Origin: Corynebacterium aurimucosum ATCC 700975
GTDB taxonomy: Bacteria > Actinomycetota > Actinomycetes > Mycobacteriales > Mycobacteriaceae
NCBI RefSeq assembly: GCF_000022905.1
Contig: NC_012590.1
Coordinates: 1,922,001 to 1,986,000, forward strand
DNA length: 64,000 nucleotides
Direction: 5' to 3'
How positions within the stretch are numbered: position 1 is the first letter of the stretch; each line of letters begins with the position of its first letter. This document shows, piece after piece, positions 36,692 to 44,897 of this stretch. The position numbers were made by a program, and so were the translations under genes. The notes under the pieces were generated by a model, which saw nothing but the letters and a program-made list of their open reading frames with translations, was not told the DNA's origin and did no database searches.

Positions 36692-37372
36692 ATGGATATC
36701 CTCTCAGATTGCTTAAGCTGGTGGACCGCAGACCGAGTTGGCGTTCTCATCAATGCTCTTCTTGCCCTTATCGCGGCGATATCCCTTTGGATCGCGCGTC
36801 GCTCGCTAAAACTCAATCGACAGATCAATATAAACGCGAACCGTCCCATGATGATGGCGGAAATCCTTCCACCAGATTACGCGGAGGAGACACTTCGCTT
36901 TATGGTGTCAAACCGGGGAAAGTCAGTCGCCAAAGACGTTCGCGTCAAATTCAGACCGGTATTGCCTACTGTAGACCCAGAAAAATTATTCGATACGGCA
37001 CGAGGTCATCGAAGGTCTGCAGTTCAACGGGTAAATACCGTGTTTGCCGAAAGAGTATTTTCCACGTGGGTGCCCGGCTATCAGGTCGACGTTGCTTATT
37101 GGATACAGCCAAAGGGAAAGCTTATCGAGAACCAGGAAATGGTCGATTCTGCCGAAGGTGTTCCTGCAGTGCAGTTCGTTGTTCTGGAATATAAAGACGA
37201 GCTCGGAAACCAATACTCGGAAGAATACGAACTCAACGCGCACGGCGCTTTGTGCCTAGATTTCAGGACCGAGACTTCAACCATTAATAATGAATTTGAC
37301 TTCAAGAAGCAGCTCTCAAAAGACCTACAAGCTAACGCCCATATGCTCGGGAGAATCTCACGCAAGCTCTAG
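36692..37372 (+). CDS. Unknown single-TM protein, partner of the divergent gene
   Basis: A 226-residue protein with one N-terminal membrane helix (residues 18-36, VLINALLALIAAISLWIAR) and a soluble domain on the far side of a basic patch (SLKLNRQININANRP). The soluble part is mixed alpha/beta (MMAEILPPDYAEETLRFMVS, VVLEYKDELGNQYSEEYELN). No family recognised. AT-rich like its divergent neighbour and unlike the core. Another frame overlaps it but ends early and has no homology sense. Ends six bases before repeat R2. Confidence 0.6.
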   Translation: MDILSDCLSWWTADRVGVLINALLALIAAISLWIARRSLKLNRQININANRPMMMAEILPPDYAEETLRFMVSNRGKSVAKDVRVKFRPVLPTVDPEKLFDTARGHRRSAVQRVNTVFAERVFSTWVPGYQVDVAYWIQPKGKLIENQEMVDSAEGVPAVQFVVLEYKDELGNQYSEEYELNAHGALCLDFRTETSTINNEFDFKKQLSKDLQANAHMLGRISRKL

Positions 37373-37377
37373 AGCGT

Positions 37378-37460
37378 TAGACATCCTGTCCATAAACTTC
37401 CTGGACTCCGAGTCAAAAACTAACTGGACTCCGAGTCCAAGAAATCACTAGACATCACAC
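37378..37460 (-). repeat. Repeat R2
   Basis: On the minus strand: TGTGATGTCTAGTGATTTCT then two copies of a 14-base GGACTCGGAGTCCA-like palindrome (one slightly shortened), then GGACAGGATGTCTAACG. The unit is shared with R1 (35707) and, in inverted orientation, R3 (42591). Such TGTCTAG/ACT boxes with spaced palindromes resemble ends of IS481-like elements, but no transposase lies beside it. Confidence 0.5.
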
Positions 37461-37462
37461 GA

Positions 37463-37663
37463 TTAGGCGAGACTCAACGGGACTAAAAGAAACTGTTCAG
37501 ACTGCCGCGCGTCATTACATTCCGCGAGCCGCGCCGGATCCCTCAGCACCTCGAGCAGCTCCGCGTCGAGCTCCTCCGCGTCCACGTAGACCACCCGGCC
37601 CACGGCGTCGCGGAATCCAACGTCGCCCACCATATTCGGCGGAGTCAGAAACTTGGTTGTCAT
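37463..37663 (-). CDS. Small hypothetical protein (66 residues)
   Basis: MTTKFLTPPNMVGDVGFRDA is followed by VGRVVYVDAEELDAELLEVL and a Leu/Val-rich end. No family recognised. A good AGGGGAG ribosome site stands seven bases before ATG 37663. A broken copy lies at 46,432-46,599, where the TAC Tyr codon has become a stop. It is divergent from the YrhK gene and ends two bases from repeat R2. Confidence 0.55.
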   Translation of the reverse strand: MTTKFLTPPNMVGDVGFRDAVGRVVYVDAEELDAELLEVLRDPARLAECNDARQSEQFLLVPLSLA

Positions 37664-37794
37664 GCGGTGCTCCCCTTGCCGGGTTCTGGCACAGCCCTAC
37701 AGCCGGGGCCAACTGCCTTCACATATCACCTATCCCTAACCCGGCGCGCGACCATCGACTCCCCCACCTCCCAGCCCGTGGCACACTGGAAAAA

Positions 37795-38094
37795 ATGTCT
37801 ACTACTCAGGACCGCGACCCCGACCTCAAGGTCTCGCTTAGCCGCCACAACGAATCCGTTATCCGCAACCGCTTTGCAACCGCCTCCATCGCTGTTGACA
37901 TCGCCATCTCCGTCGTCTTCATCATCGGCTCCGTGCTCTTCTTGTTCAGCCTCACCAAGATAGACACCGTCTTCTTCCTCCTAGGCCGCCTCGCCATGGC
38001 CGCCCGCCCCGCCATCCGCCTGCGCCGCCGCATGTACCTGCAAAGAATCGGCGCCGACCGCGAAGACGCGGACGAGGAAGGCTCCTACTACTAG
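37795..38094 (+). CDS. YrhK-like small membrane protein
   Basis: A 99-residue protein: MSTTQDRDPDLKVSLSRHNE, then two hydrophobic helices (SIAVDIAISVVFIIGSVLFL and TVFFLLGRLAMAARPAIRLR), then RRRMYLQRIG and an acidic end. The sequence FIIGSVLFLF with a second hydrophobic helix fits the YrhK family. Function is unknown. A frameshifted copy is at 44,898-45,196. GGAAAAA precedes ATG 37795. Confidence 0.65.
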   Translation: MSTTQDRDPDLKVSLSRHNESVIRNRFATASIAVDIAISVVFIIGSVLFLFSLTKIDTVFFLLGRLAMAARPAIRLRRRMYLQRIGADREDADEEGSYY

Positions 38095-38205
38095 GCCCCC
38101 GCTTGCCGATGTCCCCTCACTCCCCCTCAGCGTATCCCCCAGCGCCGCAGCTACACCGCGCGCAACCACCGCCGGTCATTAAACCAGTCCCGCACGAGGA
38201 CCGCA

Positions 38206-38613
38206 TTAACCGAAAAATTCGGCAAATGCTTCAGGTGCGAAAGCACTCTCCATGTCTTTGGGGAAAGGCACAACAGCGCGATCGATTGAGGCCGCCAATT
38301 CGTTGAGCTTCAGCTGCGTCGCAGCCAGAGTGCGCGGTCCTGCCCACGACGACAGAATTTCCAATTGCTGCTCCTGCGTCGCTGGTTCAGAAAGCATATA
38401 AACGCCCCGTACCGCAGCAATGATGTCCGCGTCATCTCCAGTACGATTCACGCAGACCTCGAGTCCAAGTGCATCGTCTGCGAGATGTACTCCGAAAGTC
38501 ATCGTTACGTTGATGGGAATCTCTTCCCCATCGTTGCTGAAGTTTTTTGCTTCAGCGCTGACTTTCGCTACGGAATATGATTCGGAGATAATCAGCTCCG
38601 TCCCCTCACCCAT
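38206..38613 (-). CDS. SecB-like chaperone of a toxin-antitoxin-chaperone module
   Basis: A 135-residue protein with a SecB-like look: long beta strands (PINVTMTFGVHLADDALGLE), then AAVRGVYMLSEPATQEQQLE, LSSWAGPRTLAATQLKLNEL and VVPFPKDMESAFAPEAFAEF, close to the SecB order of strand, F/VY, amphipathic helix, and final helix. Actinobacteria lack a general SecB; their SecB-like proteins (for example Rv1957) protect an antitoxin in TAC systems. ATG 38613 has AAGGAG inside the end of the antitoxin gene and overlaps it by eight bases, so coupling is tight. The family call is by eye and needs a structure or HMM test. Confidence 0.65.
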   Translation of the reverse strand: MGEGTELIISESYSVAKVSAEAKNFSNDGEEIPINVTMTFGVHLADDALGLEVCVNRTGDDADIIAAVRGVYMLSEPATQEQQLEILSSWAGPRTLAATQLKLNELAASIDRAVVPFPKDMESAFAPEAFAEFFG

Positions 38614-39010
38614 GCACCTTGCTCCTTGCTGTCGTGCTAAAAGATGGTCCGCGGCGCGAAGAGAACACCGATGTAAACGGATCCCCAGTAGCGATAACCC
38701 TCATCTCAAAATGGGTCGTACTCGGGGACGAGGAAGAACGCGCCGCGGACGGTTCATCTTCTTGGAAGCTGTGACTCCAGGCCGACATGGAGAGCTCAGC
38801 CCCGACAGCCTTGGCATACCGACGAAGAGTGGACATCGTAAAATTCGATTCGCCTTGCTCAAAAGCAACAATTACTTCGCTGTCTACTCCGAGCGCGGCC
38901 GCCACCTCGTCGATGGTTCGACCGCTGTCTTGGCGAATTGCTCGCAAGTCATCAACCAGTTTAAGTTGAGCACGGGCATTGACCCGCCCGAGCGAGTTTC
39001 GACTTCTCAT
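38606..39010 (-). CDS. XRE-type HTH antitoxin with C-terminal chaperone-addiction-like tail
   Basis: A 134-residue protein with a helix-turn-helix of the XRE/HigA kind (IDEVAAALGVDSEVIVAFEQ, then GESNFTMSTLRRYAKAVGAE). After the HTH there is an extension of roughly 55 residues, rich in Ser/Thr and with hydrophobic spots (HFEMRVIATGDPFTSVF). This is where chaperone-addiction (ChAD) segments sit in TAC antitoxins. ATG 39010 has GAGAGG upstream; a longer start at 39028 is possible. The preceding gene is the candidate toxin (64-base gap) and the following one the SecB-like chaperone. Confidence 0.75.
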   Translation of the reverse strand: MRSRNSLGRVNARAQLKLVDDLRAIRQDSGRTIDEVAAALGVDSEVIVAFEQGESNFTMSTLRRYAKAVGAELSMSAWSHSFQEDEPSAARSSSSPSTTHFEMRVIATGDPFTSVFSSRRGPSFSTTARSKVHG

Positions 39011-39073
39011 GGGACACCACCTCTCCATCTACATAACCTTCGGTCCCCACATAGCTTTTAGTCTGAGTATAGA

Positions 39074-39598
39074 TTAGCTTTCGCGCAGGTACCTAAGACG
39101 AAATTGCTTATGGTCGCGAGTCCAGCGCCGCGCCTCATCAATCGCACCCTTGATGTAGGGATCGTGCTCGCCGCGTTTCGCTCTCTTCTTGCGCACCGTT
39201 TTCCCACGCAGGCTGGAGAACAAGACATCATCGGTCGGCTCACTGGTTTCGGCATCATTCAAATCATGGAAATAGGATCGCCAGAGAATTCCGTCTTCTT
39301 CGTTGAAAGAGCTTCCTTGAAAACGAATTTCTCCGCACCACGGGATTTGCCGACCTGCTGCACGCCAACGACGCAGTGTTCTTTCCCCCACCGGACAACG
39401 ATAGCTCCCACGTCCACGACCAGTCTCCGCATTGTCAGCAACCGGAAGGCCATGTTGAACCGCTCGATCGAGAAGCTCATCATACAAATCAGCCGCAGCT
39501 TCATCGTTTTCGCACAACTGCTCGTATTCAGATTGATAGCGAGGCGCCTCATGTACTCGGGCACCCGGCTCATTCAAGCGGCACAGTTCATCGTCCAT
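39074..39598 (-). CDS. Candidate toxin of the TAC module (unrecognised, RelE/HigB-like tail)
   Basis: A 174-residue protein from ATG 39598, which has GAGGAG six bases upstream; an alternative start at 39667 lacks such a site. I do not recognise the family. The N-terminal half is acidic and helical (ELCENDEAAADLYDELLDRA). The C-terminal half has a strand order like HigB/RelE ribonucleases: GEIRFQGSSF, DGILWRSYFHDLND, DDVLFSSLRGKTVRKKR, then a final helix YIKGAIDEARRWTRD. It is the first gene of three on the minus strand, in the usual toxin position for HigB-type TAC operons. Toxicity is inferred from position and the basic C-terminus. Confidence 0.6.
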   Translation of the reverse strand: MDDELCRLNEPGARVHEAPRYQSEYEQLCENDEAAADLYDELLDRAVQHGLPVADNAETGRGRGSYRCPVGERTLRRWRAAGRQIPWCGEIRFQGSSFNEEDGILWRSYFHDLNDAETSEPTDDVLFSSLRGKTVRKKRAKRGEHDPYIKGAIDEARRWTRDHKQFRLRYLRES

Positions 39599-40057
39599 GT
39601 AACGCTCCTCTTCTAATTCCAAAGATCGTGAATTGTGATGATTAAGTTTAAACGGCCCACTCGACATGAGCGCCTGCCTTTGAATCCCCGTTACGCACCC
39701 AGGTCCGCCAGGAATTCACCCCTGTAGCCTCACCGCAATCCGCCCCCAACGTTCATTCCAATCTCGGCCTCAGCTCACAGCTGCGCAGCACTCTTTCCAC
39801 TGCCCCCACTTTTGCCGACCTTTCACTAGGCACTCTCACACAGCGATTATCTTCGTAAACGTTAAAGCGCGCCCCATTCCAATGCCGAAGTCACTGAAAG
39901 ACGAGCCCTCCCACGCCCTCACGGCAGCTCCTGTATGGACCATCTGGAAACCTATGCCCGCGAATCGAGCCGCACGTACGCTACTTCGACTAAACGCCTT
40001 CTCCATAGCCAGAAACAAGCTCACATCGACACCATTTCTTGTTATTCTCACCTCATC
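39599..40057. other. Divergent intergenic stretch before TOTE gene
   Basis: About 460 bases between the TAC toxin start and the primase-helicase gene. It holds the promoter region of the minus-strand TAC operon (AT-rich part near 39,620-39,660, with a GTTTAAAC palindrome). No supported gene was found. Several in-frame starts lie upstream of 40,058, and a longer start at 39,935 cannot be excluded. Confidence 0.5.
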
Positions 40058-42550
40058 ATGACCGCGTCCCGCTCACCCCAGACCTCCAGCCCAAACAACA
40101 CCGAACTCGACGCACTACGCCTCCGCGTCGAAGGGCTGGAACGTGCCCTCCTCGCCCTCGCCGGTGTTTCTTCCATCGAGAAACTCCTTGAGCAGCACGC
40201 AATTCCTGATGCACCAATCAACCTTGCGCAGCCCACGGAATCTCTACCCGACGTCTCTGTTTCACCAACACCAGCCGCCCGCACTCGGGTGCCAGGCGAA
40301 GTAACAAAAGACTCCCCCACGACCGATAAAATGGCTCTCTACATGTCGCGCTTTCGCGGTCGCGAGGACATCCATGCCTTCGCATGGACAAGCAAGGACG
40401 GCCAGAAGAAGGCCTGGTTCCCCGCCACGCGTCACGCGAAGTTCAAGGACGACCCATCACCGGAGAACCTCCGCCCACTCGACGCGTCGGTCATCACCAA
40501 GCACCTCACCCGCACCGAGTTCTTCGCCGGACTCTACCCCTTGCTTCCCGATGACACCTGCTATCTCCTCGCCTGTGACTTCGACGACGGCGACTTCCAA
40601 CAAGACGCCCTCGCCTACGCCGAACAATGTCGAGCCCACGGACTCGATCCGCTCATCGAGCTCTCTCGCTCCGGCACCGGCGCCCACGTCTGGATCTTCT
40701 TTGAGACCGCGGTTCCCGCGCAGCTCACCCGCCAGGTGGGCCTCGGACTGCTTGCGAGCTCGCCGCGTCCCGTGAAGTTCTCGAGCTACGACCGCTTCTT
40801 CCCTGCCCAAGATCGGCTGCCCGTCAACGCGCGCGGCCAGGCCCAGCTGGGCAACCTCATCGCCCTCCCGCTGCAGGGCAACCATCGCCAGAACGGCACG
40901 ACCGTCTTCGTCGACGACGATTTCCATCCCTTCGACGATCAATTCGCCGTGCTTTCCCGCACCCGCCTCGCCACGCAGCAGCAACTCCAGAAGATCCGCG
41001 ACGGCCTCTACTCCGACAACGACCCCGAGCAACTGCCCTCCCCACCCCGCAAACACCAGCTCAAGCAAGTCGCCAAGACTAACAAAGCCAAGAGCAGCGC
41101 GGACACAAAAGTCTCCGTCACCCACGACTCCCTCGTCCACATCGCCACCGCCAACCTCGACACCACGACGCTAAACGCCTTGCGCCACCTTGGTGTATTC
41201 CCCAACCCCGAGTTCTACAAACTCCAGAATCAGCGCTTTTCCACATGGGGCAAGCCCCGCGTCATCGTCCGCTATCAAGAAGACGCCAGCCCACACGGCA
41301 AGCACGAACTCCGCCTCGACCGTGGCCTCCTCGAGCCCGCCATCGACATTCTCAAAGAAGCTGGCTACACCGTCACCCGGCGCGGCCACACGCCCAAACC
41401 GCAGAAGATTGACGCCACCTTCACCGGCGAGCTCACTCCTCCGCAAAAGAAAGCCCTCAACGACATCACGGCCCACCACACCGGCGTCCTCGTCGCCCCG
41501 CCCGGCACCGGCAAGACCGTCATTGCCTGCGCGCTCATCGCTCAGCGCCGCGTCCCCACCGCCGTCATCGTACGGACGAGAGAACTCGCCGCTCAGTGGC
41601 ACGATCGCCTCACACGCTTCCTCGACGCCACACCCGGCACGAAAGCCAAGCCTACGCACGTCGTGGACATCATCAGTGCCACCGCTATCGGCCGCAAGGA
41701 CACGGACGCCTCCTTCCTTGAGCAGTACGGCCAAGTCATCGTCGACGAATGTCACGGCGTAGCCGCGCCTGGCCTCACCGCCGCGCTCAGCGAGCTCAAC
41801 ATCCGCTACTGGACTGGGCTTACCGCCACGCCCTACCGCTCCGATGGCCTCGATCCCCTCATCACCATGCTGCTCGGACCCATCCGCCACACCATCGCGC
41901 CCCAGCACACCACCCGGCGCGAGTACCACCCACACCTCACCGAATTCACCCACGAGATCCTCGGCCGCGTCGACATGACGGAGATCTACAACGCCCTTGC
42001 TGCCGATGCCGACCGCAACACCCAAATCCTTACCGTCACCGCCGCCACAGCGCAGGCTGGCCACAACGTCCTCGTCCTGTCCAACCGCCGCGCCCACGTC
42101 GCCGCGCTCACGGAGGAACTCCGCAACCAACTCCCCAACACCGACGTCTTCTCCCTCACCGGCGGCCTCACTCCCGCCGAGCGCCACGACCTCCACGCCC
42201 AACTCGACGCCTCAGAACACTTCGTCCTCGTCGCCATGGACAAAGTCGCCGGCGAGGGCTTTGATCTTCCCACCCTCGACGCCCTCGTCCTCGCCTCCCC
42301 CATCTCTTTCAAAGGCAACATCATCCAGCGCATCGGCCGCGTCACACGCGGCGCGACCAACACCGCCGCCACCGTCCACGACTTCAACGACTACAACTGC
42401 CCTCCCCTGGCCAAAATGTTCAAACGCCGCCAACGCGTCATCAAAAACGAAGGCTTCGACATTACCCCCGTCACCGGCACCCCGGACACGGCTCTTCCGC
42501 TCTCGCTTGCCGATGCCTCATCGCCTCAGCACCGCTCCAAACAACCGTAG
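40058..42550 (+). CDS. TOTE-type primase-helicase fusion protein
   Basis: An 830-residue fusion. Residues 90-290 form an archaeo-eukaryotic primase-like domain: MALYMSRFRGREDIHAFAW, YLLACDFDDGDF (catalytic acids), LSRSGTGAHVWIFF, and GNLIALPLQGNHR, the sequence set of the TOTE conflict-system primase. The C-terminal half is a superfamily 2 helicase of the ERCC3 type: Walker A APPGTGKT (480-487), DECH (563-566), TGLTATP, and motif VI QRIGRVTRG. The Cys-rich zinc insertion that TOTE primases usually have after FAW is replaced by a short loop. No nuclease partner is beside it. Start 40058 has no obvious ribosome site. Confidence 0.75.
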   Translation: MTASRSPQTSSPNNTELDALRLRVEGLERALLALAGVSSIEKLLEQHAIPDAPINLAQPTESLPDVSVSPTPAARTRVPGEVTKDSPTTDKMALYMSRFRGREDIHAFAWTSKDGQKKAWFPATRHAKFKDDPSPENLRPLDASVITKHLTRTEFFAGLYPLLPDDTCYLLACDFDDGDFQQDALAYAEQCRAHGLDPLIELSRSGTGAHVWIFFETAVPAQLTRQVGLGLLASSPRPVKFSSYDRFFPAQDRLPVNARGQAQLGNLIALPLQGNHRQNGTTVFVDDDFHPFDDQFAVLSRTRLATQQQLQKIRDGLYSDNDPEQLPSPPRKHQLKQVAKTNKAKSSADTKVSVTHDSLVHIATANLDTTTLNALRHLGVFPNPEFYKLQNQRFSTWGKPRVIVRYQEDASPHGKHELRLDRGLLEPAIDILKEAGYTVTRRGHTPKPQKIDATFTGELTPPQKKALNDITAHHTGVLVAPPGTGKTVIACALIAQRRVPTAVIVRTRELAAQWHDRLTRFLDATPGTKAKPTHVVDIISATAIGRKDTDASFLEQYGQVIVDECHGVAAPGLTAALSELNIRYWTGLTATPYRSDGLDPLITMLLGPIRHTIAPQHTTRREYHPHLTEFTHEILGRVDMTEIYNALAADADRNTQILTVTAATAQAGHNVLVLSNRRAHVAALTEELRNQLPNTDVFSLTGGLTPAERHDLHAQLDASEHFVLVAMDKVAGEGFDLPTLDALVLASPISFKGNIIQRIGRVTRGATNTAATVHDFNDYNCPPLAKMFKRRQRVIKNEGFDITPVTGTPDTALPLSLADASSPQHRSKQP

Positions 42551-42590
42551 ACCAGAGCCACCGGCCACGTGTCACTTGCACTCATGAAAC

Positions 42591-42670
42591 CTGACTTAGG
42601 TCACATGCCTAGTGACTTATTGGACTTGGAGTCCATCGCCAGGGATATGTCTAGCGAATTGCTGGAAAAG
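42591..42670 (+). repeat. Repeat R3 (inverted relative to R1 and R2)
   Basis: TTAGGTCACATGCCTAGTGA then CTTATTGGACTTGGAGTCCA and GGATATGTCTAGCGAATTGC. The same TAGTGACTT/GGACTxGGAGTCCA pattern as R2 but on the other strand, so the R2-R3 interval (YrhK, TAC, TOTE) is bounded by inverted copies. Degenerate; no transposase. Confidence 0.45.
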
Positions 42671-42743
42671 GGAGTGGACGGGTTGAACCAATCGTTGCCT
42701 AGGGTTCTTGCCAAAGACCCGCTACCACGAAACTGTGGTCACC

Positions 42744-43715
42744 CTATGGTTTTCTATCGTCGCTGGTATCGGGTGAGCCATGGCGAATTTGTTCCAGCTT
42801 GGCTTTGAGCTCGTCAGAGCCAGCGTCGATGAGCCGTTGAAACATCTGGGAGTTCTTTTCCTTTTTTCTGGCGTCTCGGGCTTGTTTGCGCTGCTCCTTT
42901 TCCCAAAAGCGTTGTGCCACGACGAGCCCATTGGGAAAACAACGAGAATGCATCGATGTGGCGTTTGACCAGATGATTGAATTTTCCGTTGGCTTAGCAC
43001 GATTGAAAATGTCGCGGCCGACATCGACGGCCCACGAAAAGTCTGAATACTCAGCGAAATGATAATCCGTCAATCGTCCGAGTAGAGCACACGTCCAATC
43101 CGCGAGCTGCACAGTGTTGTAGAGATGGCTCTCAGTTTGGAGGGGTACTTCGATAATGCTTTTGTTTGTCGAATTGTTACGCGTGTAAATCGTGGCGCCC
43201 AAAGTCGCAACGGCGCGTTCGCGGTTATCCGTATCTGTTGCGTCCATGATGACAAGCATCTTCTCGTTACGATCGTGAGCAATCGTTCCTAGTCGGTTGA
43301 TTGCTTGGATCAAGCAGTGGCTTTCCCGGTCCTGCGACGTCTCGTGGGTTTCACTTACGGGACCGACCGGCTTCTGCTGTCCGTAAAAGAAGAGTTGTCC
43401 CTCGAGCTGTCCGAGTTTGCCATAGATGCGGCGCAGAGCCGGCACTATCTCGTCCTCATAGTTTCGAAAATTATTGGACGTGAGAAGCGCGGAACCCTTC
43501 TTTTCCCACCGATCTGCAGGAACTTCTGATTGCGACAGCTCCCAAGCGAGGAGATTTTCCTTAATATATTTGAAATAGCCGCCCATCTTGCGGACGTTCT
43601 CAGCAGGCAAAATGTATCCTGCGTAGCCAAAACAAGGATGGGTGTTGAATTTCGGATGATCGTGGCGGATGTAGGGGCCTTGGTGTCCAAATTCGTCGAG
43701 ATAAGCAATAAGCAT
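42744..43715 (-). CDS. DUF3800 protein (putative nuclease-like)
   Basis: A 323-residue protein that starts MLIAYLDEFGHQGPYIRHDH, the YxDExG motif of DUF3800 proteins, which have an RNase H-like fold. Other landmarks are MLVIMDATDTDNRERAVATL (second acidic site) and VQLADWTCALLGRLTDYHF (QxADxxA motif near the C-terminus). The last 60 residues are basic and helical. DUF3800 genes often sit in defence and mobile regions. ATG 43715 has GAGG seven bases upstream. A 10-bp inverted repeat lies 22 bases upstream and may be an operator. Confidence 0.8.
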   Translation of the reverse strand: MLIAYLDEFGHQGPYIRHDHPKFNTHPCFGYAGYILPAENVRKMGGYFKYIKENLLAWELSQSEVPADRWEKKGSALLTSNNFRNYEDEIVPALRRIYGKLGQLEGQLFFYGQQKPVGPVSETHETSQDRESHCLIQAINRLGTIAHDRNEKMLVIMDATDTDNRERAVATLGATIYTRNNSTNKSIIEVPLQTESHLYNTVQLADWTCALLGRLTDYHFAEYSDFSWAVDVGRDIFNRAKPTENSIIWSNATSMHSRCFPNGLVVAQRFWEKEQRKQARDARKKEKNSQMFQRLIDAGSDELKAKLEQIRHGSPDTSDDRKP

Positions 43716-43737
43716 GAGCGTCCTCGTGATATGCTCA

Positions 43738-43768
43738 GTGGCCAAATCGCTTAAAGCAATTTGGCCAC
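43738..43768. promoter_or_regulatory. 10-bp perfect inverted repeat upstream of DUF3800 gene
   Basis: GTGGCCAAAT (43738-43747) and ATTTGGCCAC (43759-43768) with an 11-base AT-rich middle. It covers the leader of the minus-strand DUF3800 gene, so it could be an operator or an mRNA hairpin. Between 43,769 and 43,950 I see no gene. Confidence 0.4.
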
Positions 43769-43950
43769 CGGAATTAGCGCGAAACGTGTGTTGCAACGCC
43801 GCCACTCGTCTGTAAGCTTACCGGGGTTTGGCCCCGAAAGCAAGCATCCCGTTTCAAGAGGGTGGGGTGGCGCTACCGGCCACTCCGGCTGTTGCATATC
43901 GCGGTAACTCATGTCCGGGGCAGGGCGCTAAATCGGACGGGCCACGGCAC

Positions 43951-44825
43951 TTAAGTCTTGAGGTTCTTACGTGCTGTCTGTGCTATTGCACTCTCTTTTC
44001 GGTCGGCGAGAGCGGAAGCGTCGTGCCTGGGGCGCCGCCGGCGGGGATCAATGACCGTCGCTAGATACATCCAGCCCTGGCTGATGCGAAGATAGGTAAT
44101 ATCCCCGCATAGCCCAGTGGTGGGAACTGGCGGATTAAACTGCCGTTTAACCAGGTCACCGCGCACTTTAGCGTTAGGATCCGCAATAGTCGTACGCTTG
44201 AATGCTCGCCGGTATTTCGCAGTAAGTCCCAGCTCTTCCATGGCTTTACGCACGCCATACAAGCTTCAGATCAATGCCTTGTTTGCGTAGTTCTGCGTGG
44301 ATTGTGCGTGCTCCAGCAAAGCCATTATGCGAGGCGAAAATCTCGGTGATAAGCCCGAAAGAGCCTGTGGCGTTTGCCGCGGGGACTGGCGCCGGCATAG
44401 GGGCGACTACGGCGATGCTTCCAGACGTAGTAGCCGACCCGGGTAACTCCCAGGCCCCTGGCCATCATCGTTACCGTGTAGCGTGGTTTCCCCGCGCCTT
44501 CTTCGTCGAAATGCTCGATGACTTTAAAGATGTCGCCTTCTAGTGGTCCCTGGCGAAGAGGGCGGCCGCTTTTTAAAAACTCGTTTTCAATCTCCAGTTC
44601 GCGGACCCGTTTGGCCAGCTCGGTCGGGTCTTGTGAGGCGGGATCTGCTTTGCGCATGTGCGAGCCGGATCCGGTGCCTTCGGTGCCCTGGGCCTTGGCG
44701 ACCCAGCGGCCCAGCGCAGAGGCGGATACCTCGTACTCTGCGGCGACTTCGGCGCGGGACTTGCCCAACACCAGCACGGTGTCTACGCACTGCTGCTTGA
44801 ACTGCTCGGAATAAGCGCTAGGCAT
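43951..44825 (-). pseudogene. Relic of an IS3-family transposase (orfA-orfB, broken)
   Basis: Read from 44,825 leftward: orfA-like MPSAYSEQFKQQCVDTVLVL with HTH ASALGRWVAKAQG and leucine-zipper-like LAKRVRELEIENEFLKSG, then a shift into orfB sequence (VTMMARGLGVTRVGYYVWKH). A second frame at 44,262 continues MYGVRKAMEELGLTAKYRRA and CGDITYLRISQGWMYLATVID before losing homology. The remaining catalytic domain (DDE) and the end are missing. The ends of the element are not clear. Confidence 0.75.
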
Positions 44826-44897
44826 AATGACAATCTTTCATGTTGAGATTTTCTCCATCAACAAGAATCGGTCCAAACTCATCCCCGACACAGCCCA

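Noticed and set aside
36670..37194. 174-residue frame overlapping the single-TM gene
   Set aside because: Unusual Arg/Ser/Cys-rich composition typical of a wrong frame; the overlapping frame has a clean membrane helix and a longer reading.
41171..42202. 343-residue frame antisense to the TOTE helicase
   Set aside because: Shadow; the helicase motifs are on the plus strand.
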